This document shows positions 53,141 to 61,265 of a stretch of 64,000 nucleotides of DNA, piece by piece. Numbering within the stretch: position 1 is the stretch's first letter; every line of letters starts with the position of its first letter. The position numbers and the translations under genes were made by a program. Origin of the DNA: Sulfurospirillum sp. UBA4058 (GTDB lineage: Bacteria > Campylobacterota > Campylobacteria > Campylobacterales > Sulfurospirillaceae). The stretch is from positions 62,001-126,000 of the forward strand of contig DFZK01000009.1 of the NCBI GenBank assembly GCA_002382085.1, in the 5' to 3' direction. The notes below the pieces were generated by a model. The model ran no database searches. It saw nothing but the letters and a program-made list of their open reading frames with translations, and was not told the DNA's origin.

Positions 53141-53873
53141 TTAATTTTTTAATCTCCATATAACCATAAGAATTTAAAATTGTAAATACAACATCTTTGG
53201 AAAAACATTCAAAAACAATACCTCTCACATCATAATGTGTTAAAAATTCTTTTCCACCTTCAAAAACTTGCTGCTCAAATCCTTCCACATCAACTTTGAT
53301 GATATATTGACTGCTTTTATTAAAATTATTTTGCACTATAAGATAATCAAGCGTCGATACTTCTACTTCTATACCACTGCTATCCTTAACAATATGATTG
53401 AGTGTTGAACTCCCACCATAATCTGAAAAATGAATTTTTCCTCTTTCATGTGATAAAGCCAACTGCTTGACACAATTTTCAGAAACATTGTTTAACAAAA
53501 AATTCATCTTGCATCGTTTTGCAGTATAAGGATGGGGTTCGAACGCTATTATTTCTTTACAAATATCCATCATACACACACTGTAAGAGCCAATGTTGGA
53601 GCCTATATCTAGAAACACTGCTTTATCTCCCGCATCAACAATCAACTGCCTCAAAAGCATTATCTCATTTCTATCAGGAATATCGGTGTAAGCATACATA
53701 CTAGAAATATTGCAATTTGGATACATAAAAAGAAGTTTTCCATTAAATATTTTCTTAGAAATAATACTTTTTGTCACTCTTTTAAAAAGTTGAAATATAA
53801 ATCCTAAAATCAAGTATTTTAAAATATTTAACCCTTGATTGTGCCTGATGATATATCTTAAAATAGCATACAC
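53109..53873 (-). CDS. FkbM-family methyltransferase
   Basis: A 254-residue SAM-dependent methyltransferase with motif I 'AVFLDIGSNIGSYSVCMMDI', 'EIIAFEPHPYTAKRC' and 'IIKVDVEGFEQQVFEGG'. The family O-methylates sugars among other substrates. I chose the GTG at 53873, which directly follows the upstream GT2 stop and has an AAGGGAT site; a longer ATG form would run 51 bases into that gene. A hydrophobic stretch near the N-terminus may associate with the membrane. Confidence 0.82.
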   Translation of the reverse strand: MYAILRYIIRHNQGLNILKYLILGFIFQLFKRVTKSIISKKIFNGKLLFMYPNCNISSMYAYTDIPDRNEIMLLRQLIVDAGDKAVFLDIGSNIGSYSVCMMDICKEIIAFEPHPYTAKRCKMNFLLNNVSENCVKQLALSHERGKIHFSDYGGSSTLNHIVKDSSGIEVEVSTLDYLIVQNNFNKSSQYIIKVDVEGFEQQVFEGGKEFLTHYDVRGIVFECFSKDVVFTILNSYGYMEIKKLSENNYFATKN

Positions 53874-53875
53874 AT

Positions 53876-54649
53876 CTATCCCTTGCCTATCATTTTTTTG
53901 ACATAATACTTCAACAATATCCAATACCTAATACACTCAAGCACTAAAATACTAGCGACCTTGTGATTTCTTTTGATTTTATCATACTCTTTAAATATCT
54001 CTAAAAATCTACCATTGCCAAGACCATCAGCTCGCCATTTAGCGACTATCACATCTTTTGTTACTACTTTGGGGAACGATTGATAGCTTCGCAATAAATG
54101 TTCATAATCCATACAAAAAGTATTGTTTACATCAAAAAATCCATAGGTTTCAAAATAGCTTTTGTGCGTAAAAAGACCTTGATGAGGCATTGACATCCTA
54201 AAAAGGAGTGATCTTTTATCAAAAATATTGGTATGCTTAGAGATAAATATTTCATTTCCATTGTTATCAATTCTTTGAATTTTGGCACTAACGAAGATAT
54301 CTTCAAGAGGATTAATATCATTAAAAACTTTTTCTAACGCATCAACAGTATAAAAACCATCCCCATCACCTTGAAAATTGATATAGTCCCCTTTTGCGAC
54401 CTTCAAACCCTTATTAAAAGCATCACTAATCCCATGGTCTTTTTCACTTACCCAATAATCAATTTTATCTTCATATTTTTTGATGATATCCAATGTCCCA
54501 TCCGTCGAACCACCATCAATAATGATATATTCCATATTTGCATACGTTTGATTTATCACGCTCAAAATGGTTTCTTCAAGATGTTTTTCACCGTTATAGA
54601 CTACGGTAATGACAGAAACCAATGGCTTTGCATCTAAAACAATCTTCAT
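53876..54649 (-). CDS. family 2 glycosyltransferase
   Basis: A 257-residue GT-A enzyme. 'PLVSVITVVYNGEKHLEETI', 'IIIDGGSTDGTLDIIKKY' and 'YINFQGDGDGFYT' are the nucleotide and metal sites of WbbL/WcaA-like GT2 enzymes. The family of glycan-locus GT2 proteins often begins a new sugar unit. It is 22 bases downstream of the aminotransferase gene. Confidence 0.88.
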   Translation of the reverse strand: MKIVLDAKPLVSVITVVYNGEKHLEETILSVINQTYANMEYIIIDGGSTDGTLDIIKKYEDKIDYWVSEKDHGISDAFNKGLKVAKGDYINFQGDGDGFYTVDALEKVFNDINPLEDIFVSAKIQRIDNNGNEIFISKHTNIFDKRSLLFRMSMPHQGLFTHKSYFETYGFFDVNNTFCMDYEHLLRSYQSFPKVVTKDVIVAKWRADGLGNGRFLEIFKEYDKIKRNHKVASILVLECIRYWILLKYYVKKMIGKG

Positions 54650-54671
54650 ATTAAAACCTTATCTCTTGTTT

Positions 54672-55763
54672 CTATTCAAGATCTTGGAAAGCATTGATAC
54701 ACTGGCAAACCTCTTGAATATCTTCTTGAGTGTGATAATACGAAATAGGCAAACTCAATGTTGTTTCGTGTATTTCATCGCTTAGCGGATACTCTCCTGT
54801 GAAGATACCTTGCATTGCTTTTTGCTTATGAGGAGGAATAGGATAATGCACTTCTGTTTTAATCTGATGTTGGAGTAGATACTCTCGTAACTTATCTCTT
54901 TTTTTGTGTCGAATATTAAAAATATGATAGACATCAAAAAAATCTTCATGCACCACGGGCTTGATAAAGCGCTCATCTAACAGTTCATGATACATCTGTG
55001 CTAAACACCTTTTATGTTGTGTAATATCTTCTATTACTTTGAGTTTAACCGATAAAAACCCTGCTTGAATTTCATCAAGCCTTGAATTAAATCCTATCTC
55101 GTCATTGTAGTATTTTGTCGCAGAACCGTAATTACGTAAAGATTTTAGCTTTGTTGCAACATCAACATCATCGGTCGTAATGGCTCCAGCATCGCTTAGG
55201 GCTCCTAGATTTTTCGTTGGATAAAAACTAAAACACCCAACGCCGAACGACCCTACTTTCTGGTCTTTATACATAGCACCATGCGCTTGTGCTGCATCTT
55301 CGATAATTTTCAAATTATATTTTTGGGCGATATCCCCAATCCTACCCATATCGCATGCCTTGCCGTAAAGATGCACTGCCAAAATCGCTTTTGTCTGAGA
55401 AGTAATTTTCTCCTCAATTTTATTGGGGTCAATCGTATAAGTTTTTATATCCGGTTCAACCAAAACAGGCTTTAAGCCATTGCGCACAATAGAAAGAATG
55501 GTTGCTATATACGTATTTGAAGGAACGATAATTTCGCTCCCTTTTGGAAATTTAAAAGCGGCAATTGCCAATATCAGTGCGTCAAGCCCTGAAGCGACAC
55601 CCACACAATATGAGGTTTGACAAAACCGTGCAAATTCTCTTTCAAAGCTTGCTACATTATCGCCTAAAATAAACCAACCGCTCTCCAAAAATTGGTTAAA
55701 TTTCTCTTTATACGCATGAAAAAGTTTTTGATTGCTCAAACGTAAATTTTCATATTCGATCAT
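54672..55763 (-). CDS. DegT/DnrJ/EryC1-type sugar aminotransferase (FdtB/QdtB-like)
   Basis: A 363-residue PLP enzyme. 'GVASGLDALILAIAAF', the Asp in 'LKIIEDAAQAHGA' and the lysine in 'SFYPTKNLGALSDAGAI' are the cofactor-binding parts of the family. Preceded directly by an FdtA-like ketoisomerase (four-base overlap), it should aminate the 3-keto sugar to give dTDP-3-amino-3,6-dideoxyhexose (Fuc3N or Qui3N). The exact sugar cannot be told from sequence. Confidence 0.88.
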   Translation of the reverse strand: MIEYENLRLSNQKLFHAYKEKFNQFLESGWFILGDNVASFEREFARFCQTSYCVGVASGLDALILAIAAFKFPKGSEIIVPSNTYIATILSIVRNGLKPVLVEPDIKTYTIDPNKIEEKITSQTKAILAVHLYGKACDMGRIGDIAQKYNLKIIEDAAQAHGAMYKDQKVGSFGVGCFSFYPTKNLGALSDAGAITTDDVDVATKLKSLRNYGSATKYYNDEIGFNSRLDEIQAGFLSVKLKVIEDITQHKRCLAQMYHELLDERFIKPVVHEDFFDVYHIFNIRHKKRDKLREYLLQHQIKTEVHYPIPPHKQKAMQGIFTGEYPLSDEIHETTLSLPISYYHTQEDIQEVCQCINAFQDLE

Positions 55764-56122
55764 TCATACGCCTCATCAATATAATCATCTACATCATAAT
55801 GTTCGGAAGCAAATACTAATAAAATTGCCCCGCTGGAAAACGCATCCATCGTATGCCAATCTTCAGGATCCAACAAAAGACATTGATGCGGTTTATCTAA
55901 AACAAAGGTTGTTTCATCTTTGCCGTTGTGCACATAGATTTCACAACTTCCTCCTACGCAAATAAGTGCTTGTTTATTCTTTTTATGACGATGCCCTCCA
56001 CGCTTACATGTAACATCGTAAATATAATAAAAACGCTTGATTTTAAAAGGTAATACATTTTCAATTACGCTCAAATGTCCTCTATCATCTCCAAACGTTG
56101 GAAGTTCAATTAGTTGTGCCAT
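55760..56122 (-). CDS. FdtA/QdtA-like TDP-4-keto-6-deoxyhexose 3,4-ketoisomerase
   Basis: A 120-residue cupin. 'FGDDRGHLSVIENVLPFKIKR' and 'RGGHRHKKNKQALICVGGSCEI', with the two catalytic-type histidines, match the FdtA/QdtA/WxcM-C family. It shifts the keto group from C4 to C3 in dTDP-4-keto-6-deoxyglucose. RmlA and RmlB, which supply that substrate, are not in the window. It is slightly shorter than the usual 130-140 residues. A palindrome copy lies at 56004-56013. Confidence 0.88.
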   Translation of the reverse strand: MAQLIELPTFGDDRGHLSVIENVLPFKIKRFYYIYDVTCKRGGHRHKKNKQALICVGGSCEIYVHNGKDETTFVLDKPHQCLLLDPEDWHTMDAFSSGAILLVFASEHYDVDDYIDEAYE

Positions 56123-57070
56123 TTAAAATCTCACCATCTCGTCCATACTAAATACATTGTAAACACCTTTGATTCGTCTTTTAAAATTTTTTAACAACAT
56201 TATACACTCTCGTGTTGACTCTATACTTCCATGATAGTCATAGGTGTCACCAGACATTACTAGCATTTGTTTAATTTTTTCAAGATGGGTAACATAAGGT
56301 CTATACAATAATTCAATATCTGTTTTTCTAAGTCGATAGCTACCAAGCTCAATATGATTGGATGCAAGGAATTTTACACCGTGAAAATGATAAAAAATTA
56401 GCTTAAAGTTTCTATTTTCTAATTGATACTGCTGTACATTCCAAGGAGCGACACCTCCTCCTACATGTTGCAGTACATGGACTCCCTCAAATCTCGTAAT
56501 CCAGTCATCTAAATATTTTTGATCGCCAAATTTACCGTCTTCATACCTTGCATAACACCACTCATTACACGCATTTTGCCACCAATTTAAAACCCTCATA
56601 CCATTGTCGTCGCTTTTAAAAGTCATAAATTGTACACAGTAAATTCCGCTCATAACACTTTGATCGTATTGAAGAGAATATCTGTGTTCCGTTATTAATA
56701 CGGACTTTTCGCCTATCTCTTCAATAAGGACTGAAGGATTCGCGAAAAAATACAAATCGGCGTCAAGATAGGTACAGCTCTCAAGATGATAGGTTTCGAT
56801 AGCATACTTGATCGTAGAAGGCGTACACGTCCAGCAGTATTCTCCCGCACTGCGAGTCTCTTTGATACTAAGTAGCGCTTCATCTTCAAATTCTTGCAGT
56901 GCAATAACTGTTACGTTTTCAAGGTTTAATTTTCTTAAAAGGGTATAACATCGTTCATCAAATGCAAAAATATAAAGATGAAAATCATCGCTATGCTTTT
57001 TCAAAGACTCATACATTGCAAGTCCTCTTGTGACATAGTTGCTATCAAAAAGAGTACAGTAGTTATACAT
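56123..57070 (-). CDS. glycosyltransferase of GT-A type (GT8-like)
   Basis: A 315-residue enzyme. The DxD motif is in 'CTYLDADLYFFANP' and the N-terminus 'YNYCTLFDSNYVTRGLAMYESL' matches retaining GT8-like sugar transferases of surface glycan loci. Cys-Trp-rich 'GEYCWTCTPSTIKYAI' is a conserved stretch of this subgroup. It overlaps the next gene by eight bases. Confidence 0.8.
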   Translation of the reverse strand: MYNYCTLFDSNYVTRGLAMYESLKKHSDDFHLYIFAFDERCYTLLRKLNLENVTVIALQEFEDEALLSIKETRSAGEYCWTCTPSTIKYAIETYHLESCTYLDADLYFFANPSVLIEEIGEKSVLITEHRYSLQYDQSVMSGIYCVQFMTFKSDDNGMRVLNWWQNACNEWCYARYEDGKFGDQKYLDDWITRFEGVHVLQHVGGGVAPWNVQQYQLENRNFKLIFYHFHGVKFLASNHIELGSYRLRKTDIELLYRPYVTHLEKIKQMLVMSGDTYDYHGSIESTRECIMLLKNFKRRIKGVYNVFSMDEMVRF

Positions 57071-57791
57071 TTTTTATCTTCTTCGCTAACACAATGTTGT
57101 CTAGATACAAATCATCATTTTTAGGCAAGATTTTAGCGAAAAGTAATCCTAAAAGATTCACGGGTGCCATTAAGAGCAAGGTTACACCCAAATTTAAATA
57201 GATATTTTGTGTGACCGTTATTTTGAATAAATACGCATTGATAAGCTGAAAAATGACTTCTATCCCATTATTACTTTTTTGATGCTCCATAATTTCAAAA
57301 CCACTTTCACGTAAAAAGTGTGTTAAGCCAAACGAAGAATAGCGGGCATAATCATAAGGCTGTTCATGTTCATCCCACACAAAAGGTACCGTTATTAAAA
57401 ATTTACCACCTATTTTTAAGACTCGATTGGCTTCTTTCAAAAAATCATGAGGATTAAATACATGTTCAAAAACCTGATTTGAAATCAAACCGTCAAAATC
57501 TTCATTTGCAAAAGGCATATGTGTTCCGTCATAAAAATAATCGGCTTGTTTATACCTTCTATTGTCTTGGGTATCAAGTTCAAGCCCCACATATTCTTTG
57601 GCGCTGCTTAAATGTGCATATGGCTTATTGCCACAACCTATATCCAAAATCTTCCCCTCTAATCTGACAATAAGTTTTGAAACGGCTTGATACAACCCTT
57701 TTCGCGCGAAATAAAACGGATTAATAAAAAGCCCGATAAAACGAGGGTTAAATTGCTCTTGTATGTAAAGAGACTTTAATTTTTTCAACAT
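57063..57791 (-). CDS. class I SAM-dependent methyltransferase
   Basis: A 242-residue protein with motif I 'KILDIGCGNKPYAH', 'DGLISNQVFEHVFNPHDFLK' and 'KIGGKFLITVPFVWDEHEQP', the Methyltransf_11 pattern, plus a hydrophobic C-terminal stretch that may touch the membrane. The start is uncertain: ATG at 57791 is given, a GTG at 57812 is possible. It overlaps the preceding methyltransferase gene's stop. Confidence 0.82.
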   Translation of the reverse strand: MLKKLKSLYIQEQFNPRFIGLFINPFYFARKGLYQAVSKLIVRLEGKILDIGCGNKPYAHLSSAKEYVGLELDTQDNRRYKQADYFYDGTHMPFANEDFDGLISNQVFEHVFNPHDFLKEANRVLKIGGKFLITVPFVWDEHEQPYDYARYSSFGLTHFLRESGFEIMEHQKSNNGIEVIFQLINAYLFKITVTQNIYLNLGVTLLLMAPVNLLGLLFAKILPKNDDLYLDNIVLAKKIKNV

Positions 57792-58591
57792 GTGGTTTTT
57801 TCCAAAATGCACCCTTTAAACGTATAATCAACCGTACTACCATCGATACTATCAAACACTTCAATAACACGATACCCTTTTGAGGAAAAATATTGATACA
57901 ATTTTTCTTCATCGAAAAACCAACAAGGATAACTCGCTTCATAAATATTTTTCGGCACTTTTTGTACCGTGAGCATATCTTTATGCTTTGTAGAAAAAGC
58001 CGTCCTATCCATTACAATCAATTCAAATTCATATTCCAATAAATGATCGAGTGTCTTATAAGGATTCTCCAGATACTGCAACACGCTTGACATGAGCAAT
58101 ATGGTTGGTTTTTCACATTCAATACACGCATTCACATCATCATAAAATCTTAATCGTTCATTTTCAAAATCGATTTGCCCCGCATCAACAAAATGCTTCT
58201 GCTCCACGATGCTCCAACGCACATCACGTAATCCATCTAAAAAATTTTTATTTTGAAAATAAGTACTCCCTAAGCTTCCTCCAAAGTCCATTACATGTAA
58301 AGCTCCATGTAGCCTAGCCGCTGCATACATAAGCCCCGCTAAAAGCGGCCAAGAGTATTCTATTTTATCAAACAAAACACCGTCACGCTCATACACGGAT
58401 TCGCCTCGTTTTACTTTTAAAAGCGAATTTCGCACTTTTTGAAATATTGCATCAGTATCATAACCTAAAGAAGCCTCTTTTGCTTCTTGCCAACTTTGAT
58501 AATCTCCATGCCAGCCGTAACAATATGATTTCATTTTTTTTAAAATATTCAATACGATAGGGGGAAGAAAACTTTTGATGAATCGTTTCAT
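57785..58591 (-). CDS. TIGR04325-family putative methyltransferase
   Basis: A 268-residue protein with the SAM-binding-like segment 'ALHVMDFGGSLGSTYFQ' and the family features 'GWHGDYQSWQEAKEASLGYDTD' and 'SYPCWFFDEEKLYQYF'. It matches proteins named methyltransferase, TIGR04325 family, which occur in polysaccharide loci; no activity has been shown to my knowledge. A palindrome copy lies at 58291-58300. It directly follows the ParB-fold gene. Confidence 0.8.
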   Translation of the reverse strand: MKRFIKSFLPPIVLNILKKMKSYCYGWHGDYQSWQEAKEASLGYDTDAIFQKVRNSLLKVKRGESVYERDGVLFDKIEYSWPLLAGLMYAAARLHGALHVMDFGGSLGSTYFQNKNFLDGLRDVRWSIVEQKHFVDAGQIDFENERLRFYDDVNACIECEKPTILLMSSVLQYLENPYKTLDHLLEYEFELIVMDRTAFSTKHKDMLTVQKVPKNIYEASYPCWFFDEEKLYQYFSSKGYRVIEVFDSIDGSTVDYTFKGCILEKTTC

Positions 58592-59323
58592 TTATGGAAA
58601 CCTAACTAAAGAATTTTCATCTAAAAGGATAAGTGAAAAATCTTCCATTTCATTAATCACAGGATTCGCATCTGCAAAATACCTTACAAAAACGGCTTTC
58701 ATATCCGATAGAGTATAATTTCGCACTAAAAAACCAAACCATAAATAACATAGGCTATCTCGTAAAATGATGTTGTTCACAACTTTCATTTTAACATGCG
58801 TCTCACCTAAAACTGACAACGCCGACAACCTATGGTTTCCATCAAGAACTATAAAGCTATTTTTTTGATGTGACACTAATCTTAAAACAGTAATATACCC
58901 ATATTTTTCCGGTAAATACCCTTGACGTATAATCGAATTATACGCACTTTCGAGCCATAAAAATTCTCTATTGATATGAGACATAAGGATTTTTTTAGAT
59001 AATGAGGTATGGCATACAATGTCTGGATTATTTAGCGGTGTGTACTCACATTTTAGTGCACTTATATTCCAAGGGTAGTCCCAATTATCATAATGTTTTG
59101 ATAATGAAATTCCTAAAGTTTCCCCAAAATCATTCGTTCTCGTTCCAAGCAGTCGCTTAATAAATTGCAATCTCAGGGATTCTACAGGAACATTTCTTGA
59201 TAAACCGTAGATATAATCTTCATAGATATGATTTGAGAATAATCCGTACCTATATCCTCTAAAATGTCGGCAATCTTTGATAGGGATAGATGCAATCTGT
59301 CTATTTTGATAACTCAAAAACAT
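58592..59323 (-). CDS. ParB/sulfiredoxin-fold protein in the glycan locus, function unknown
   Basis: A 243-residue protein whose only recognisable motif is 'FIVLDGNHRLSALSVLG' (DGNHR at 161-165), the nucleotide-binding loop of ParB/Srx-like (ParB N-terminal) folds. It has no DNA-binding domain, so a partition role is unlikely. ParB/Srx folds bind CTP or ATP and can act as kinases or nucleases. It is embedded between methyltransferases, one base from TIGR04325 and overlapping the next by 23 bases. A sugar-nucleotide or kinase role is only a guess. Confidence 0.65.
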   Translation of the reverse strand: MFLSYQNRQIASIPIKDCRHFRGYRYGLFSNHIYEDYIYGLSRNVPVESLRLQFIKRLLGTRTNDFGETLGISLSKHYDNWDYPWNISALKCEYTPLNNPDIVCHTSLSKKILMSHINREFLWLESAYNSIIRQGYLPEKYGYITVLRLVSHQKNSFIVLDGNHRLSALSVLGETHVKMKVVNNIILRDSLCYLWFGFLVRNYTLSDMKAVFVRYFADANPVINEMEDFSLILLDENSLVRFP

Positions 59324-59957
59324 AAATCTCTCCCCCTAAATAATCACACAAAAATGTTTTTTTAATAATTTTTAGATTTGTAGTCGATACTAAAAAGTCA
59401 AAATCCTTTTGAAATAAATTATATGATTGGATATGAGACCAAGGCTTTTGTATTTTGTTTTTTTGGGTTACCAATGCCCTTAGTTTACGAAATATCTTTT
59501 GGGATAAAGGCGTCGCCTTACTCATATAAACTTGAAGAATGATTTTTTTGGACACAACCCTTTTTAACTCATTCAAAAGATTCAATCTTTTATCTGGCGG
59601 AATTAAATGCATTAAGCGGAAACATACTATATGTTCAAAATATTCATCTGGGTATTGCAAACTAAAAGCGTCTCCCTTATGCAAGACGATATTAGAGGAA
59701 AGCTTATCTGCTTTTTTCATTGCGACCTGTAACATATCATCGGAAATATCAATTCCAATGACTTTTTCAACTTTTCCATAATACTGAAGAAACCGACCCG
59801 TACCTACCGGTAAATCCAATAGCGTCATAATATTGATACAATTATATAAATTTTCTATATACACATTTTCTAATTTCCAATGTTCTTCTTCTTGGCGATC
59901 TAAGTCATAACTATTGGCAATGTTGTTATCGTATTTAAAATATCCATCATAATTCAT
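59301..59957 (-). CDS. class I SAM-dependent methyltransferase
   Basis: A 218-residue enzyme with motif I 'LLDLPVGTGRFLQYYG', 'VIGIDISDDMLQVAMKKAD' and 'FEHIVCFRLMHLIPP'. The DLPVGTGR form is typical of small Methyltransf_11/25 enzymes. It should methylate a glycan or another small molecule. It overlaps the flippase gene by 11 bases and the ParB-fold gene by 23. Confidence 0.85.
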   Translation of the reverse strand: MNYDGYFKYDNNIANSYDLDRQEEEHWKLENVYIENLYNCINIMTLLDLPVGTGRFLQYYGKVEKVIGIDISDDMLQVAMKKADKLSSNIVLHKGDAFSLQYPDEYFEHIVCFRLMHLIPPDKRLNLLNELKRVVSKKIILQVYMSKATPLSQKIFRKLRALVTQKNKIQKPWSHIQSYNLFQKDFDFLVSTTNLKIIKKTFLCDYLGGEIYVFELSK

Positions 59958-61239
59958 CTTTTCGCCTCTTTTGTATTTTCAGAATATTCAAAGTTAATGC
60001 TTGCAACTTGATTTTAAACATTATCCTTGTTTTGAGGAGTATAAGATCAAATAAAAATGCTGAAAGCATCCAAGCGGCTAATGTTGCAATTGCTGCCCCT
60101 TTAATACCTAATTTTGGTATTAAAATAAGATTAAGTATAATATTGCCAATCGCACCAATCAGATTTCTACAAAAGGCAATTTTCACAAAATTTTCACTTA
60201 TAAGCCAAAAGCCGCTTGAAACACCTAAAAAAACAAATACTCCAGCCCAAATATGTATCCTTAAAACATCTCCAGCTTGAGCGTATTGGCTTCCGTAAAG
60301 CAAATGAATGACCCAATGCGATAAAAATGTCATCGGAAGCGCAATAAGTATCGCTAACCATATCATCAAAGAATAAAGCCTTTGAAGCCTTGTGTAATAA
60401 AGCTCTTCGCTCACTTGTTTTGCATTGATAATCGCCGGAAAAAGTGAACTTGCAATGACCATCGGTATAAAGTACCACGCTTCGGAAATTCTTACCGCTG
60501 CAGCATACTGTCCTACGGCCTCGCTTCCTAACATCTCTTGAATCATCACTTGATCGATTTTCATATAAATCGAAATTACGATACCGCTGAGTATCAACGG
60601 CCAAGAATCTTTCAATAAATTTTTAGCCGTTGGTATATCCCATGTCATTCTTATTTGCTGAAATGTTGAATATTGAAGATAAAAATAGATATAACCGATT
60701 GCCAAAATAATACTATCGAACAATACCACCCAAGCAAATGCAACCAGTGGGGCTTCATTAAGAATAAGTGCTATTTTAACCGTGCTTGAAAAAAAAAGAC
60801 TCAAGACATTAGCAAAAACAACATACTTGCTCATTACTTTTGCTTGAAAATAAAAGTCCACAACGTTAAACGGTTGAAAGAGTGTCGCACTTGCGATAAT
60901 AAAAACCAATGTATTTGTAGAATCATCGTTCGAGGTCAGATGAACCGCAATACTAAGAAGAAGTAATACAAAAAGAGCAGCAAGAAGCTTGAGCCAAAAG
61001 GCCGTTATTAAAATAACGTGTGCTTTTACAGTATCGTTCACAATTTCGCGTACGACGATACCGTCAAGTCCTAGTGTAGCAATCGTTGCGAAAAGTCCAA
61101 CAAAACTTTGAACATAACTAAAAAGACCGAATTGCTCAGGCCCTAAATAACGGGCAACCCAAATCCCGACAAAAAGACTAACAAACATACGAAGAATTTT
61201 TTCGGCAAAAAGCCATGAAGTATTACGAAAATACTTCAT
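59947..61239 (-). CDS. wzx: Wzx-type oligosaccharide flippase
   Basis: A 430-residue polytopic protein with 12-14 helices of the MOP/polysaccharide-synthesis family ('NTSWLFAEKILRMFVSLFVGIWVARYLGPEQFGLFSYVQSFVGLF' region, cited in parts). It moves undecaprenyl-linked glycan across the inner membrane. I chose ATG 61239 (AAGGATTT before it), giving the common start 'MKYFRNTSWLFAEK'; longer ATG starts at 61281 and 61299 overlap fcl. It is the only flippase seen; no polymerase or ligase accompanies it. Confidence 0.88.
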   Translation of the reverse strand: MKYFRNTSWLFAEKILRMFVSLFVGIWVARYLGPEQFGLFSYVQSFVGLFATIATLGLDGIVVREIVNDTVKAHVILITAFWLKLLAALFVLLLLSIAVHLTSNDDSTNTLVFIIASATLFQPFNVVDFYFQAKVMSKYVVFANVLSLFFSSTVKIALILNEAPLVAFAWVVLFDSIILAIGYIYFYLQYSTFQQIRMTWDIPTAKNLLKDSWPLILSGIVISIYMKIDQVMIQEMLGSEAVGQYAAAVRISEAWYFIPMVIASSLFPAIINAKQVSEELYYTRLQRLYSLMIWLAILIALPMTFLSHWVIHLLYGSQYAQAGDVLRIHIWAGVFVFLGVSSGFWLISENFVKIAFCRNLIGAIGNIILNLILIPKLGIKGAAIATLAAWMLSAFLFDLILLKTRIMFKIKLQALTLNILKIQKRRKDEL

Positions 61240-61265
61240 AAATCCTTGATGCTCTTTTAGAGTCT

